Shown here piece by piece: positions 47,921-58,114 of a stretch of DNA of 64,000 bases. A program made the position numbers and the translations under genes. Each line of letters starts with the position of its first letter. The first letter of the stretch is position 1. This DNA is from Chrysogorgia sp. JL179-B06 (lineage: Eukaryota; Cnidaria; Anthozoa; Scleralcyonacea; Chrysogorgiidae): positions 5,924,001 to 5,988,000 of the forward strand of contig JAYKKM010000149.1 of NCBI GenBank assembly GCA_035772405.1. Direction: 5' to 3'. The notes beneath the pieces are model-generated. The model was not told the DNA's origin. It searched no databases and worked only from the letters and a program-made list of their open reading frames with translations.

Positions 47921-47985
47921 GAAGGGAGCGTGATGACCCTATAAACTCCCTCCTACGAACGGGCCAAAAGGCCTTATCGGGCCAA
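47921..47985 (+). repeat. Direct repeat flanking the zinc-finger relic, right copy
   Basis: ATAGCGTGAAGGGAGCGTGA, CCCTCCTACGAACGGGCC, GGCCTTATCGGG as in the left copy, with about 85 percent agreement by eye. Confidence 0.7.
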
Positions 47986-48007
47986 AGAAGTCCAGATACA
48001 ATACCAT

Positions 48008-48028
48008 GGGGGGGGGGGGGGGGGGGGG
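48008..48028 (+). repeat. Poly-G run (21 G)
   Basis: Uninterrupted G homopolymer. The duplicate block has only ATGGGGGTCCC at this place, so the run expanded in one copy or is a sequencing artefact. Confidence 0.9.
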
Positions 48029-48960
48029 TTGCAAAGGTACACGAGACTAGGGTTAGGGATCGTAAAGGTGAAAGAGGCTTAGATAATTACTTCCGTCCCT
48101 CACACGGAATATTTAATAAAACGGCTAACAATACTAATTACTTTCTGTTAGGTATGCCCCGTTAAAGTAAACATTGAAAAATATGTATACGTTTGTAACT
48201 GATATAAATATTTTTTAACTCTATATTTGTGTCGCGTATTAATAAGGTTTTATATATCTCCATAAGCGCCTTTGTTTCTACATAGGAATTGTGTACACTA
48301 AAGCGAGATAAGCGATAATACGACCAAAATTATTGGGGTTCATCTCTTTGTATAGATGCAGTGAAAACACAGGTTCAGTCGAACGTTGAGACCGACATAT
48401 AGGTTCAGTCGAACGCTTAGGCAATCGCACGACTCCCGATGAGAGTCAAGGAGTCGGAATTGAAATCGGTGATATTCCAAATATAATTAAATTTAGGGTT
48501 ATGAAAGTGGAATAGGGGTTGAGACGTTCTTAACACTAATTACTTCACACAGAGAGCTACCTAAGTATACAATGGGGGTCCCAAAGGTACACGAGACTAG
48601 GGTTAGGGATCGTAAAGGTGAAAGAGGCTTAGAGGTAATTAGTTCCGTCCCTCACATGTCCCTCACACGGAATATTTAATAAAGTGACATTTCTATTGTC
48701 ACACTAACAATAATAATTACTTTTTGTACGCACCGCTCTTTGTTGTGCCTATTGTTCTATTGAAATACTAATGAGGCGGCATCCCTTTGGTCGGTATATG
48801 GGGAAGATTACCTACTTTTACCCATTCAAAAATTTTGGAAAAATTTTGAGAAAATTTGATTTAAACATATTCGATCTTGCTAGATGACGTCATTAGCAAC
48901 TCACAAATTGATCAAGTTTACATATTACTAAATTCGTATAAATAAATTCATAAAAATAAA

Positions 48961-49373
48961 TTTGGATTCTTCGGAGAAGATTTCTAATATACCTTGTCAG
49001 ACCAAAACTTCATCTTCTTGCACATTTTTGCATTCAACTTTGGTGATTTTGAGTTTTTCAAGACTGACCGTGAGAAAAAAACTGGGTTCTAAGGCGGAAA
49101 TAATGTGAAAGTAGGTACACTCACAGAGTAAAAAAGTGTTTACATCAGGAGAATGCCAAAGAAGTTATTGTTTGGTTTTCTTGCCATATCATATTTTTTG
49201 CGTTCCGTTTTCGAGTGCGTTCCCGTTTTCACATCATTTCCACCGTGAGAACCCATTTTTTTCTCACGGTCAGATTAGAAAAACTTTCAAAATTATCAAC
49301 TTCGAAGGCAAAAAATGGGATAAAGTTTTGGTGTGAAAAGATATACTACAAATCTTCTCCGGAGAATCCAAAT
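48961..49373. mobile_element. Foldback element with ~150-bp inverted arms
   Basis: Left arm 48961-49110 and right arm 49228-49373 are ~85-90 percent complementary. Outer ends are TTTGGATTCTTCGGAGAAG and CTTCTCCGGAGAATCCAAA; inner ends are GACCGTGAGAAAAAAA and its complement. Frames through it (49136-49336, 49215-49541) are not gene-like. Confidence 0.75.
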
Positions 49374-49479
49374 ATTAGGAATATGCAAAATCCCCAAGGT
49401 ACGGTTAGGACACTTCAACTTTATGTTCACACTATAATAATTTCAAATGTAGGACCTTGTTTTCAATATTTTTCTGATA

Positions 49480-49622
49480 ACATTCTTAAAACTAAAATAT
49501 TCCAACTAAAACAAATTATCAAATTTAGACACAAGATTTAAAATATTCCAACTAAAACAAATTATCAAGTTTAGACACAGCTAGATTTAAAAATATTCCA
49601 ACTAAAAACAAATTATCAATAA
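49480..49622 (+). repeat. ~52-bp tandem repeat, three copies
   Basis: AATATTCCAACTAAAACAAA followed by TTATCAAATTTAGACACA, repeated three times. The last copy is truncated. Confidence 0.8.
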
Positions 49623-49625
49623 ATC

Positions 49626-49880
49626 CGCTAGTGTCAGTCTCCCGCGCCACTTGAAATGAGTCAATTAAAAATAATTCCATAATTTCCAGTCGCGCGGGGA
49701 CTGGCACTATCGGATTGTTCAGGATAAAAAAACTAGTGTCAGTCTCCTGCGCGACTTGAAATGAGTAATTTCAAAATAATTGCATAATTTCAAGTCGCGC
49801 GGGGACACTGGTACTACTGTTCTGGATAAACTCGCTAGTGTCAGTCTCCTGCGCGATTTGAAATTAGGCAATTGCAGGAT
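49626..49880 (+). repeat. ~105-bp tandem repeat whose unit is a hairpin
   Basis: Each unit has GTGTCAGTCTCCTGCGCGAC followed by TTGAAAT, AT-rich DNA, then ATTTCAAGTCGCGCGGGGAC. Two full units and the start of a third (to the fibrinogen exon side) are present. Confidence 0.75.
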
Positions 49881-49939
49881 CCTTGTTTTCTATCTTTTCC
49901 CTAATAATGACATTCTGATGTAAAGTAAAATATTCCAAA

Positions 49940-50203
49940 CTAAAATGAACATGGACGGGTTTTCATCTCGCTTCTTCTTTAAAGAATAATAGTATCCTTT
50001 CCAGTGACCCCAGATTACTCCATCAGCATTAGAGCTGTGATGACCACGTAAGTACCGAGCATTCAAGTTGGACTTAAGACAGGCATTGTACCACCAGGCA
50101 CCTTTCCGAAGTACAGCACAGTTTCGAATATCCAAGTCATTATCCTCGTCCTTAGTGCTAAACCTCATCCCATTGTGATAAGAAAGTGAGTCATCAGCAT
50201 TTC
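49940..50203 (-). CDS. Last exon of a fibrinogen-related (FReD) protein, with an apparent 1-base frameshift
   Basis: Encodes the C-terminal third of a fibrinogen-like globular domain, normally secreted and ligand-binding (ficolin, tenascin and tachylectin relatives). A splice acceptor (ATTTTATTGCAG) precedes the exon at 50203, entered after one base of a Gly codon. It then reads SYHNGMRFSTKDEDND (the calcium-site region DxDND), RKGAWWYNACLKSNLNARYL and WGHWKGYYYSLK, all family hallmarks. The usual ending (EMKxRP) appears one frame over, as SEMKTRPCSF and a TAG at 49942-49940. A single extra base in an AAGAAGA run (about 49975) would explain this; unshifted, the frame runs on to 49890. Upstream exons are not recognised in this window. 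It is the only host-gene candidate here. Confidence 0.8.
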
Positions 50204-50897
50204 CTGCAATAAAATATCAAATTAGGACTAAAAGTTTCAATAAAAATATTAAATTGTTCTCATTAACATAAAAAGATAATTCAAAAAATACACAAATCAA
50301 TTAAAAACAGGTAAAAATATAACTTAAAAATTTAATTTAAAGTATCTACACAGCCTTTGCAGACTTTACATATTCGTGAGCTTTCGTATCTCTTGAGAAG
50401 AATTGTAAAATCATTCATCTTCATGCCCTTTGTCTTCTAAAGTTGATTTACTATTCACAGGAAATGACGTTCATAGCAGCGACACGCCAAAACGTTGTAC
50501 AGTGATTCAACAGTGAAATAGAAAGAAAGTTTGGACATTGAGCGAATTTTGTCTAAACAGGTCTATTTTTTCGTATCCCTGCTTTGACGTCATTTCCTAC
50601 GAATAGTAAATCAAATTTAGCAGGGGAAAAAAGACATTGATATGAAATTTTTGAACCGCAAAATGTATTACATTTCTTCTTAGTAGAACCCGAAGATCGC
50701 GAATATCTAAAATCCTCAAACGAAGGATAGGAACTTTAAAATATAATTTAAAAATACAACTTAAAAAATATCTTTAAAAAAATTTAAAAATATAAATTCC
50801 ATCACTTGAAACGTTTCTTCAAACATTAACAGCGTAGAGTACCACGAATGTCGAGTGTAAATCTCAAATGTTGATTACTCTATATTTCCCACTACAT
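50204..50897. other. Presumed intron of the fibrinogen-related gene; nothing else seen
   Basis: AT-rich. I could not find another FReD exon on the minus strand between here and the right edge. Confidence 0.35.
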
Positions 50898-50970
50898 TTA
50901 CCGGGCTCAGTAGGTTAGACCGCTGGTCAAGAAATCTATAGAGATCGCGGATTTGATTCCCAACCGGAAG
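50898..50970 (+). repeat. tRNA-like SINE head or tRNA relic
   Basis: GGGCTCAGTAGGTTAGACCG (A-box-like) and CGGATTTGATTCCCAACC (B-box-like) lie ~40 bp apart. The T-stem and acceptor do not pair properly, so it is not a working tRNA gene. Confidence 0.5.
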
Positions 50971-51235
50971 TCCTTGCAGTTGCGTAACTGGTCTAAAGTA
51001 AAAATGTAAAGTCCTTATTTATAACGCAGGTAGACCATATACTTGTGGACAGTAATTCGAGGGCAATAGCTAAGGCAAGTTCATTAGTTTGTCCAAAGTT
51101 GCAGGCAACAAGGCTCTTGCATTCCAGTTTTCTTACAATGACTTTAATATTTGATTTTGTTAAAACATCTTTCATTAGCGTGCATGCATTCTGTTTACAG
51201 TTATGGATGGGGGTCAATTATTAAGTTAAGTTAGA

Positions 51236-51258
51236 ATAGATAGATAGATAGATAGATG
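51236..51258 (+). repeat. (GATA)n microsatellite
   Basis: Short GATA run at the 3' side of the LINE scrap (minus-strand sense TATC), a plausible LINE tail. The DNA from 50971 to 51235 holds only an unrecognised 74-codon minus frame. Confidence 0.85.
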
Positions 51259-51261
51259 ACT

Positions 51262-51525
51262 TTACTTGAACATGTTGGCCCAATCAGCAATGGTTTATTG
51301 AGAGGATTTTGTAATATGTAATAAAAGTTGAATTGAATTGCTCGCTCCATGATCTTGGAAATGATTGGAAGTATCGAGATTGGTCGATAATTATCCACGT
51401 CCCTTCTTGGGCCAGATTTATAAATGGTGTTATTTTTTCTGGTTTCCAGTCGTACGGGATTTCCCCTTTTGAAATGAATAAGTTTACCACCCTGGCGGAT
51501 CAACCACCTGGCGGATTTTAGTTGA
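51262..51525 (-). pseudogene. LINE reverse transcriptase scrap (RT N-terminal motifs)
   Basis: Minus-strand frames contain GEIPYDWKPEKITPFI in one frame and YKSGPRRDVDNYRPISILPI with SKIMERAIQFN in another. Together they follow the conserved order P.DWK.A.I.PIYKSG....NYRPIS.LP..SKI.E of LINE RTs (motifs 0-1). At least one frameshift separates them. Motifs A-C are absent: the sequence ends after ~85 codons and is followed by GPTCSSKVI and the (GATA)n run. Its 5' side merges directly into the 30-bp minisatellite. Confidence 0.7.
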
Positions 51526-52085
51526 GGCAATTTTAAGTCCTCAAGTTTCAGTTGAGGCAATTTTAAGTCCTCAAGTTTTAGTTGAGGCAATTTTAAGTCC
51601 TCAAGTTTCAGTTGAGGCAATTTTAAGTCCTCAAGTTTTGGTTGAGGCAATTTTAAGTCCTCATGTTTTGGTTGAGGCAATTTTAAGTCCTCAAGTTTTG
51701 GTTGAGGCAATTTTAAGTTCTCAAGTTTTGGTTTTGTCAATTTTAAGTCCTCAAGTTTTAGTTGAGGCAATTTTAAGTCCTCAAGTTTCAGTTGAGGCAA
51801 TTTTAAGTCCTCAAGTTTTAGTTGAGGCAATTTTAAGTGCTCAAGTTTCAGTTGAGGCAATTTTAAGTCCTCAAGTTTTGGTTTGAGGCAATTTTAAGTC
51901 CTCAAGTTTTGGTTGAGGCAATTTTAAGTCCTCAAGTTTTGGTTGAGGCAATTTTAAGTCCTCAAGTTTTGGTTGAGGCAATTTTAAGTTCTCAAGTTTT
52001 GGTTTTGTCAATTTTAAGTCCTCGAGTTTTAGTTGAGGCAATTTTAAGTCCTCAAGTTTCATTTTGAGGCAGTTTAAGTCCTCAT
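51523..52085 (-). repeat. 30-bp minisatellite, ~18 copies, open as a decapeptide repeat
   Basis: The unit is TTGAGGCAATTTTAAGTCC plus TCAAGTTTTGG. Because the period is a multiple of three, the minus strand stays open, reading PQLKLEDLKL repeats (with PQPKLEDLKL and TKPKLENLKL variants). The frame is continuous with the RT scrap from 51860 down to 51231 (209 codons). An extra base near 51883 shifts the outer copies. Probably not a real protein. Confidence 0.85.
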
Positions 52086-52888
52086 TTATTTATCAGAATG
52101 TTCACTATCCAGGGCTGGTGCTGCGGCTACTGTGAATTGTCAGTCTCCCGAATTATTTCATGAATAAATCAGGCATTGTTTCGGTTTGTGTCTGTTTAAT
52201 CGGTACATGCTTGTCCTTGTCCTCAAGGCTTCGTACACAACAATATTTGAATCTGAAACATCCGTTAATATTAACATCAGTGGCAGTGGCCGTATATGTG
52301 CGTTAAAGAGCGCACTCATATTCTAATGACGAAGAAAGATTTGTTTCAACAAAGCATATCTACCTGACGAATACGTTTGGACTATTGTTAAGCTAAGAGA
52401 ATCAGTGTTCGAATCTGAAACATTGGTAAGTTGTTTCAACAAAGCAGCTTATTTTTCCTATGTATAGCTGATACTTTGTTTTAAGATACAGCTGTACCGC
52501 CATATACTTGTATACCTTGTTTCTTGGCGCAGTATTCAGTCTTTCAAGGCAAATGAACAGTGCTGCATTTAGGAACAAAGTTAATTTAAACGACTACTAC
52601 CATCATGTAATACTAATTCATGCAAGATCTTGATAAAGCATGGCTTTTTAAGCAGTTTTAGTTAGAAGCTTTATCTAGGAGTAGACTCTGCCGTTCTCTT
52701 CTTTCAGTAACCCTATCCTTAACATGCGAAGTCATTCAGAACAATATGTCGCTAAATAGTTTTCATCTACGTCATGGTCGTGGAAAAAGCTGTATTTTAT
52801 GAATTAACTCTTGGGCTATCCGATGCGATGAAGAAAATATCTTCCAAAAAAGTATTAGAAGTCGATCATTGGAACATATCATAATTAT
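52086..52888. other. No gene; one short imperfect duplication
   Basis: GTTTCAACAAAGCA and GAATCTGAAACAT each occur twice (about 52250-52360 and 52405-52450). Otherwise nothing is recognised. Confidence 0.45.
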
Positions 52889-53250
52889 CCCCTCGCCCGG
52901 CGCGAAGCGCCGGCCGAAGGCCCTGAGGGCGAGGGTGCTAATATCGACCGGCGTTTGTCCCTTATCACGGGAACTGCAAAACTAGGGAATCTGATCTTGC
53001 ATCCAGTTTAGATATTTATATATATTCAAGATCAACGGCCTATGCGCGGCATCGGAAAATTTGGCCCTGATAACTAGATATGGTAAATAATAAATATCTG
53101 CATTTGAATTAATATTTAAATTGAAACCGTAAAAGAAAAGTACGTGCTTTGTCGGGTTATACGGTGAATGAAGAATTGAGTTAAAAAAGATCGTGAATAG
53201 GCAGTGAAAATGCAATATATCGTTGTCGGAAGATGTCAAGTTCGTAAATC
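52889..53250 (-). mobile_element. Family E element, truncated end fragment
   Basis: CCCCTCGCCCGGCGCGAAGC and the AATATCGACCGGCG signature start it. It follows 54045-54400 with a few indels and stops at AAATCGTCG. The start folds into GC-rich hairpins. Confidence 0.6.
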
Positions 53251-53310
53251 AAGTTCGTAAATCGTCGTTCTCTTTCATTTTGTTGTCTACATATTTTAAT
53301 TGCTCCAAGT

Positions 53311-53541
53311 TTAAGATCGGCTTTCGTCCACTGCGGGCAGCATCCTGTAGTCTACCGCTTTGTCGATAGCGAGAAAGAAAAAACTAACTGCAGATCTCGA
53401 TGATTCAATACCTTCCTCTTCAAGTAGATCTTTAATTTTCTGTATCTTAACTCCAGAACACCTTAATGTAATTATTCTATTTCTAAGACCAAGGTCGAAT
53501 AATGATGCTAAAGTTCGGAGAACAGCGAAGTTCGCCGACAT
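53311..53541 (-). pseudogene. Tc1/mariner-type transposase, N-terminal helix-turn-helix fragment
   Basis: The frame reads LFDLGLRNRIITLRCSGVKI, then QKIKDLLEEEGIESSRSAVS. The pattern R..I..L...G.....I...L.......S...V is the first DNA-binding helix-turn-helix of Tc1/mariner-like transposases. The catalytic DDE part is missing: only 76 codons exist. On the minus strand it begins ~140 bp inside a TIR-like end (53684-53709), the expected place for the transposase start. The region is presumably a relic of the family whose non-autonomous copy is at 36311-41173. Confidence 0.55.
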
Positions 53542-53554
53542 GGGGCCGATATGG

Positions 53555-53709
53555 TCACGATATTCGAACCATCTGCGTTCCCAATTTGTTTGGAACGCGT
53601 TCCGACCTCGTTCGGAAAGAGGATGGAACCCGCTCTGGCCGCGTTCGGAACGGGTTCCGAACGCATTTCGAACGCGTTTTTCGTTAGGTTAATTCTGAGC
53701 AGTACTGTA
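53555..53709. mobile_element. Tc1/mariner-like terminal region with palindromic subterminal repeats
   Basis: 53684-53709 (complement TACAGTACTGCTCAGAATTA) matches the TIR at 36311-36336 in about 22 of 26 positions. Just inside it, GGAACGCGTTCCGA, CGTTCGGAACGGGTTCCGAACG and CGAACGCG form repeated palindromes. The long plus frames crossing it (53551-54246, 53709-54092) have no domain. Confidence 0.5.
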
Positions 53710-54925
53710 TGCAATCACGCAGTCATATGCTTTGCGTGGTTCCGTGCTTCGTGGGGAAGCTTGCTGCCTATATATCTTGTCCCCACTCAGGTTTTCCCGT
53801 TTCTGACTTTTCCCACAGGGTTTTTATCAGAAACAGGTTTTTGCCCATCGACATACCGAATTCGTTTGATTTTTATCATTGCAAAACCCAAATTTACTTG
53901 CAAGGACTGGCAATTTTCTACCTCCATGAAAATATTTGTTTTTCCTTGTTGTTTAAGACGACATGTCCTCTGTTTTCTTCTACGGTATGCTACCGTTACC
54001 GATGTAATACGCTTATTAAAACGCGCGGGACCCGACTGTTATCCCCAAGCCTGGCGCGAAGCGCCGGCCGAAGGCCTGGGCGAGGGTACTAATATCAACA
54101 GGCGTTTAGTCCCTCATCACGGGAATCCTAGCGTTTTCAGTTTCAGTTCCAGTTTATTTGCATATATTCAAGATCAACGGCCCATGCGCGGCATCGGAAA
54201 ATTTGGCCCTGGAAAAAGAAATGGTAAATATCTACATTTGAATTAATATTTAAAATGAAACCGTAAAAGAAAAGTACGTGTTTTGTCGGGTTATACGGTG
54301 AATGAAGATTTGTGTTCAAAAAGATCCTGAAAAGGCAGTTAAAATGCAATATATCGTCGTCGGAAGATGTCAAGTTCGTAAATCAAGTTTTATATACGTG
54401 TCGTCAAAACTAAAGGTAAACCCGTTTTCGGTTTTTTAAACCTGTTGATCAGTTACAAAGATAGTTTTTCAAACACGTTCGAGTATGTTATTCAGACTTT
54501 TATTTGATGTATAGCATGATTTTCTAGAGTTAGTAGTTCAAAAGATATCGTCGTCTGAATATCTAAAATATTTACTCGGAGTTTGTCAATCATATCCAAG
54601 CGTCGTCGCTTTTTTCAAGCTGTTAGCTATCAGTTACAAAAATATTTTTGTAGGTATGTCAGAGGCTGTTAATCAAGCTTTCATTAGATATGTAGAATAA
54701 GTTCTTAGAGTAAGAACTTCAAAAGATATCGTGGTCGGAACATTTCACTTTTGGCATGGCGTCATGGCGACTAAAAACAAAACAATCAGACATCACGAAA
54801 TCACTCTTTGAAGGGCTTTCGATCGAAATTGAATAGTCCTCTTACACACGATTTCTTACATGTATTTCTAACACTACCTAGTGCCTACACAGTACGCAGA
54901 ACAACATTTTTATCGTATGAATAAA

Positions 54926-57582
54926 GACAGCTTACTAACCTTTTTGCCTAAGTCATTTTTAGGCATTTTGAGAAAACTTGAAAAAACATCACAACTTTTT
55001 TTTAAATGTGAACTTTATTTTCCTCTTTTTATGGATACTCCTCATACAAGACAGTTTAAAAACACTGTTTGAATAATTAAAAAAATATTTCATAAAACTA
55101 TTTACACAAGTTAGAATGACTTAGGCAAAAATATTAAAATGAGATAGGCAGTTTTCACAGTTGACAAATTTGAATGCTTATACATTGTGATGAGGTAATT
55201 TGTCATAAAAGTCATGTGCCCACTGTGGAATCACATGCTTCATACTTTGAAGATCATTAAACTTCCGGAGTGTGATAGACAAACGTTCCGGAAAGTAACG
55301 GACCATTTGAAGACCTGGCTTGGTTTGCTGATCCTTTGCGGTAATTTCTCCCAGATTGCATCGTTTGAAAAATGTAGTTTGTTGTCAATACTACCACTAG
55401 AATGGAACTGAAGACCTCTGAGGTTATAAACAGTGGGATCTCCTGTTTTCTTCCCAGGTCGAATGCTGGTTAGGTAGGTGCCATCTAGCTTCAAAACCTC
55501 ATCGTGGGTTATCTGCTTCACACAATATGGTGACGGTCGCATGCGAGCTGAATCCATAACAAGAACATAATGATGTGGCAAGTAGATATCACCAACAAGT
55601 TTCTTCTAAATGGTGGCATGCATGCTGTCAACTTCCATTTGGGTATGACCAACAACTAAATACTTTTGGACAATTCTGACCCGTCGTTTGATGGCAAGAT
55701 CTAGCAAACTGTTGCCCAGGGTGATGTTGCGATTTTGGTACGTACAGCCATCACTCCAAATTATTATCTCCTCAATTTCAGAGTGGGCATCAAGGACATC
55801 AGAAAAATGCTTGTATTGCAGGTGGGAGAATACCTCACTATTAACATCACATTCTGTCTCATCCCAGACATAACAGTAACCTTCACGGGTCTTCAAATTG
55901 AAAAAGCTGAAGTTATGTACCTGTAGTTTGGTCTTGTAATACATGGCACTTGCTTTTGTTTTTGGACTCAGAAGCACAGCTTGAACATCAACCGTCCTGA
56001 CAGATGTTTTGGAACTTTCATCCTTCTTATCCTTAGCTTTTTCTTCTCTCGCCTCATTCTTGGCTTGGATATGTGCCTGGTATATCGCCTCATCTGTGTT
56101 TCCATGTTTAGTACTGATACACACATCACATTGATCCTTTCGTGGAATAAAAACTGAATAATTCAGCTCATGAAAAAGTTTGGCTAAATATCTTAATACA
56201 AACAGATCTATAGCCACCCTCTTCTGCGGCTTTCTGGTATTCACGATGAAGGTTTACAATAGTTGTACCATGTTCAAGGAATCTCTTATTCTGATATGAT
56301 GGTGTGCTTCGACAATAATGGATTGTACCACTGGAAGGCTTCAAGCCACTTAGTAAGGAAGGTCTGATCTTCTTTTGAAATGGTGCATGTCTTACCAAAA
56401 AAATATTTTATTTTAATATTTGTAAATTTATGCTAAAACAGTATGGTTTTAACTACATCTGAAAAAGTTCATTCAGTGTTTCGAACCTGATTTAGGTCTG
56501 GATAGATTTATTTTCTTATTCGCAGCTCCATCTCGAAACTCATCCAACCATGACATCACAGTGCGTCCTGGAACACCAAATGTTGATGCAAACATGGTTT
56601 TGCAAACAGGTTTCTCAGTTCCATTTGGCAGCTTCAGTTTGCACTGAAAGGAACAATGCCTTCGGGAACCAACTGCATTGTCAGTTTTTGATTGTTTCAC
56701 AGAGTCTAGACAACAAAAACAAACTGCTATATTTTCAGATCTTTCTGGTATACAATAAATCTATTTTTAGTATGATGCATATTTTTATTGTTATAAAAAA
56801 ACAGTTCAGGTACACTAAGTTGTATACCTTTCCTGGTTTACCAGATGGAGTTTACTTATAGGAATGCAGAAATTGGTCAATAAATTGCATTTCCGAAAAG
56901 CAATGTCAATGAAATATGTGTTTACCTTGGAAAAAAAGTGTTTGAATATACGACCATCGTTCCGACCACGTCTCCTTTGCCCAGAAATTTTGAAAGATCA
57001 ATTTTTGTTGTTCCTCGTTGATTTGCATCACAATCACGGAGGGACGATTTCCTGCAGAATCCTGAAGTGCAGCGTGGTCCAAGCTTCTTACTCTTTTTGT
57101 GTGTCCTTTTTTGTTCAAATAAGGCACACATCTCAGACGTTTGTTCTTGGACACATTGTGTTTCCATTTGTTTGACTGTGCATGTTTGTGCCTTTTTGAT
57201 TCCCCACCAATATTCTCAGGCTAGATAATCATACAGAAAATGTGTGCATTTTCAATGAAAGGAATATAATAAACATCGTTATTATCAACAATAGTGAGAA
57301 TTACTAGTTCTAGGCCCATCAACAAACAAACAACAGAAATTGCAACTAAAATGTTGCAGTCTGAAAAATTAATAACACATTTATATTTTAATAACACATC
57401 ATGACATCAACACTTACAATTTCAGGTTGTCTCTTCAAGTTCCTGCTCATTTTCGCCAACATCTGATTGGCTAAATGACATAGGCAATATTCATGAGTTA
57501 CATCATACCCTGGAGACCTGATTTAGGCAAGAATCTCAAATTCGTCAATATATGACTTAGGCAAAAAGGTTAGTAAGCTGTC
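54926..57582 (-). mobile_element. DNA transposon, 2.66 kb, 31-bp TIRs, spliced transposase
   Basis: Ends GACAGCTTACTAACCTTTTT plus GCCTAAGTCAT at 54926-54956 and the exact reverse complement at 57552-57582. The single gene inside runs on the minus strand and fills most of the element. No clear target-site duplication is visible. The superfamily cannot be fixed from the ends. Confidence 0.8.
55240..57462 (-). pseudogene. Transposase-like protein with four exons, broken by a stop and a frameshift
   Basis: Would encode the element's DDE-type transposase (inferred). Exon 1 (57462-57418) reads MLAKMSRNLKRQPEI and ends at a perfect GTAAGT donor. Exon 2 (57220-56926) follows TTATCTAG and has SNKWKHNVSKNKRLRC and INEEQQKLIFQNFW. 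Exon 3 (56705-56487) follows TTGTCTAG and has PVCKTMFASTFGVPGRTVMS. Exon 4 (from ~56393) has SSGTIHYCRSTPSYQNKR, the zinc-knuckle-like PRKDQCDVC, WSDGCTYQNRN and VVGHTQMEVDSMHATI. A TAG at 55606 then replaces an expected Glu codon, and the frame goes on with PHHYVLVMDSARMRPSPY and KKTGDPTVYNLRGLQF to 55240. The frame slips by one base near a TTTTT run at ~56185, and exon 3/4 phases disagree. The motif order matches a large family of uncharacterised animal proteins (P.KD.C..C, D.C..QN.N, GH...E.DS.H). Superfamily not certain. Confidence 0.75.
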
Positions 57583-58114
57583 CTATATACATTTTTAAAT
57601 ACTTAACAGAGAGATTTATGCTATATACCATTGGAAAGCCAACGAAAGATCACAATCGCCTAGTGCAAGTTTAAAGTTTGTACTTATCGTGTAACAATTT
57701 AAAAATGTGAATTAGCCTATACAGTACTGGTAGTTTAGTAGGGCGCAAAAACATGCAGACAAAACTGGGGTTTATACAACCTTGGCCTGGTCTACAATTT
57801 TGTAGCATAAACCAGCATTACAGTACTGTACTATACTTGTCAGTGTTAATATATACACTGCTGCAGTGAATAAGGGAGAGCTCGGAGTATGAGACAGACG
57901 ATACATGGATGATTGTTATGCAAGCTCATATTCTCAGAAAAATTATTCTTAGTCCCGGACAGGAATTGAACCTGAATTGAACCTCTAACCATTGAGCTAC
58001 CCAAGACTCAGATGCAGAGTGAAGGTTACAATGATGTACTGATTCAATTGAAATATGTATATACCTATGTGCATTACTGATATATAGTGACTGCCGCATA
58101 GGCAGTATAATTTT

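Larger units (their letters stand above)
47885..48690 (+). repeat. Duplicated block (~545-bp offset)
   Basis: GTGAAAACACAGGTTCAGTC (47885 and 48359) and AGGTACACGAGACTAGGG plus TCGTAAAGGTGAAAGAGGC (48035 and 48583) recur in order, each time ending in CACACGGAATATTTAATAAA. The copies differ by indels. Confidence 0.75.

Noticed and set aside
50993..51217. Cys-containing 74-codon minus frame as a further fibrinogen-related exon
   Set aside because: None of the conserved FReD motifs (GW..iqrR, F.R.W..Y..GFG) are present and no matching splice sites were seen.
51523..52085. Regular 30-bp repeats resembling a CRISPR array
   Set aside because: The copies abut directly with no unique spacers, and the genome is eukaryotic; it is a minisatellite.
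53551..54246. 231-codon plus-strand frame
   Set aside because: Runs through mariner-like palindromes and the family E end; no domain, and composition shifts with the underlying repeats.
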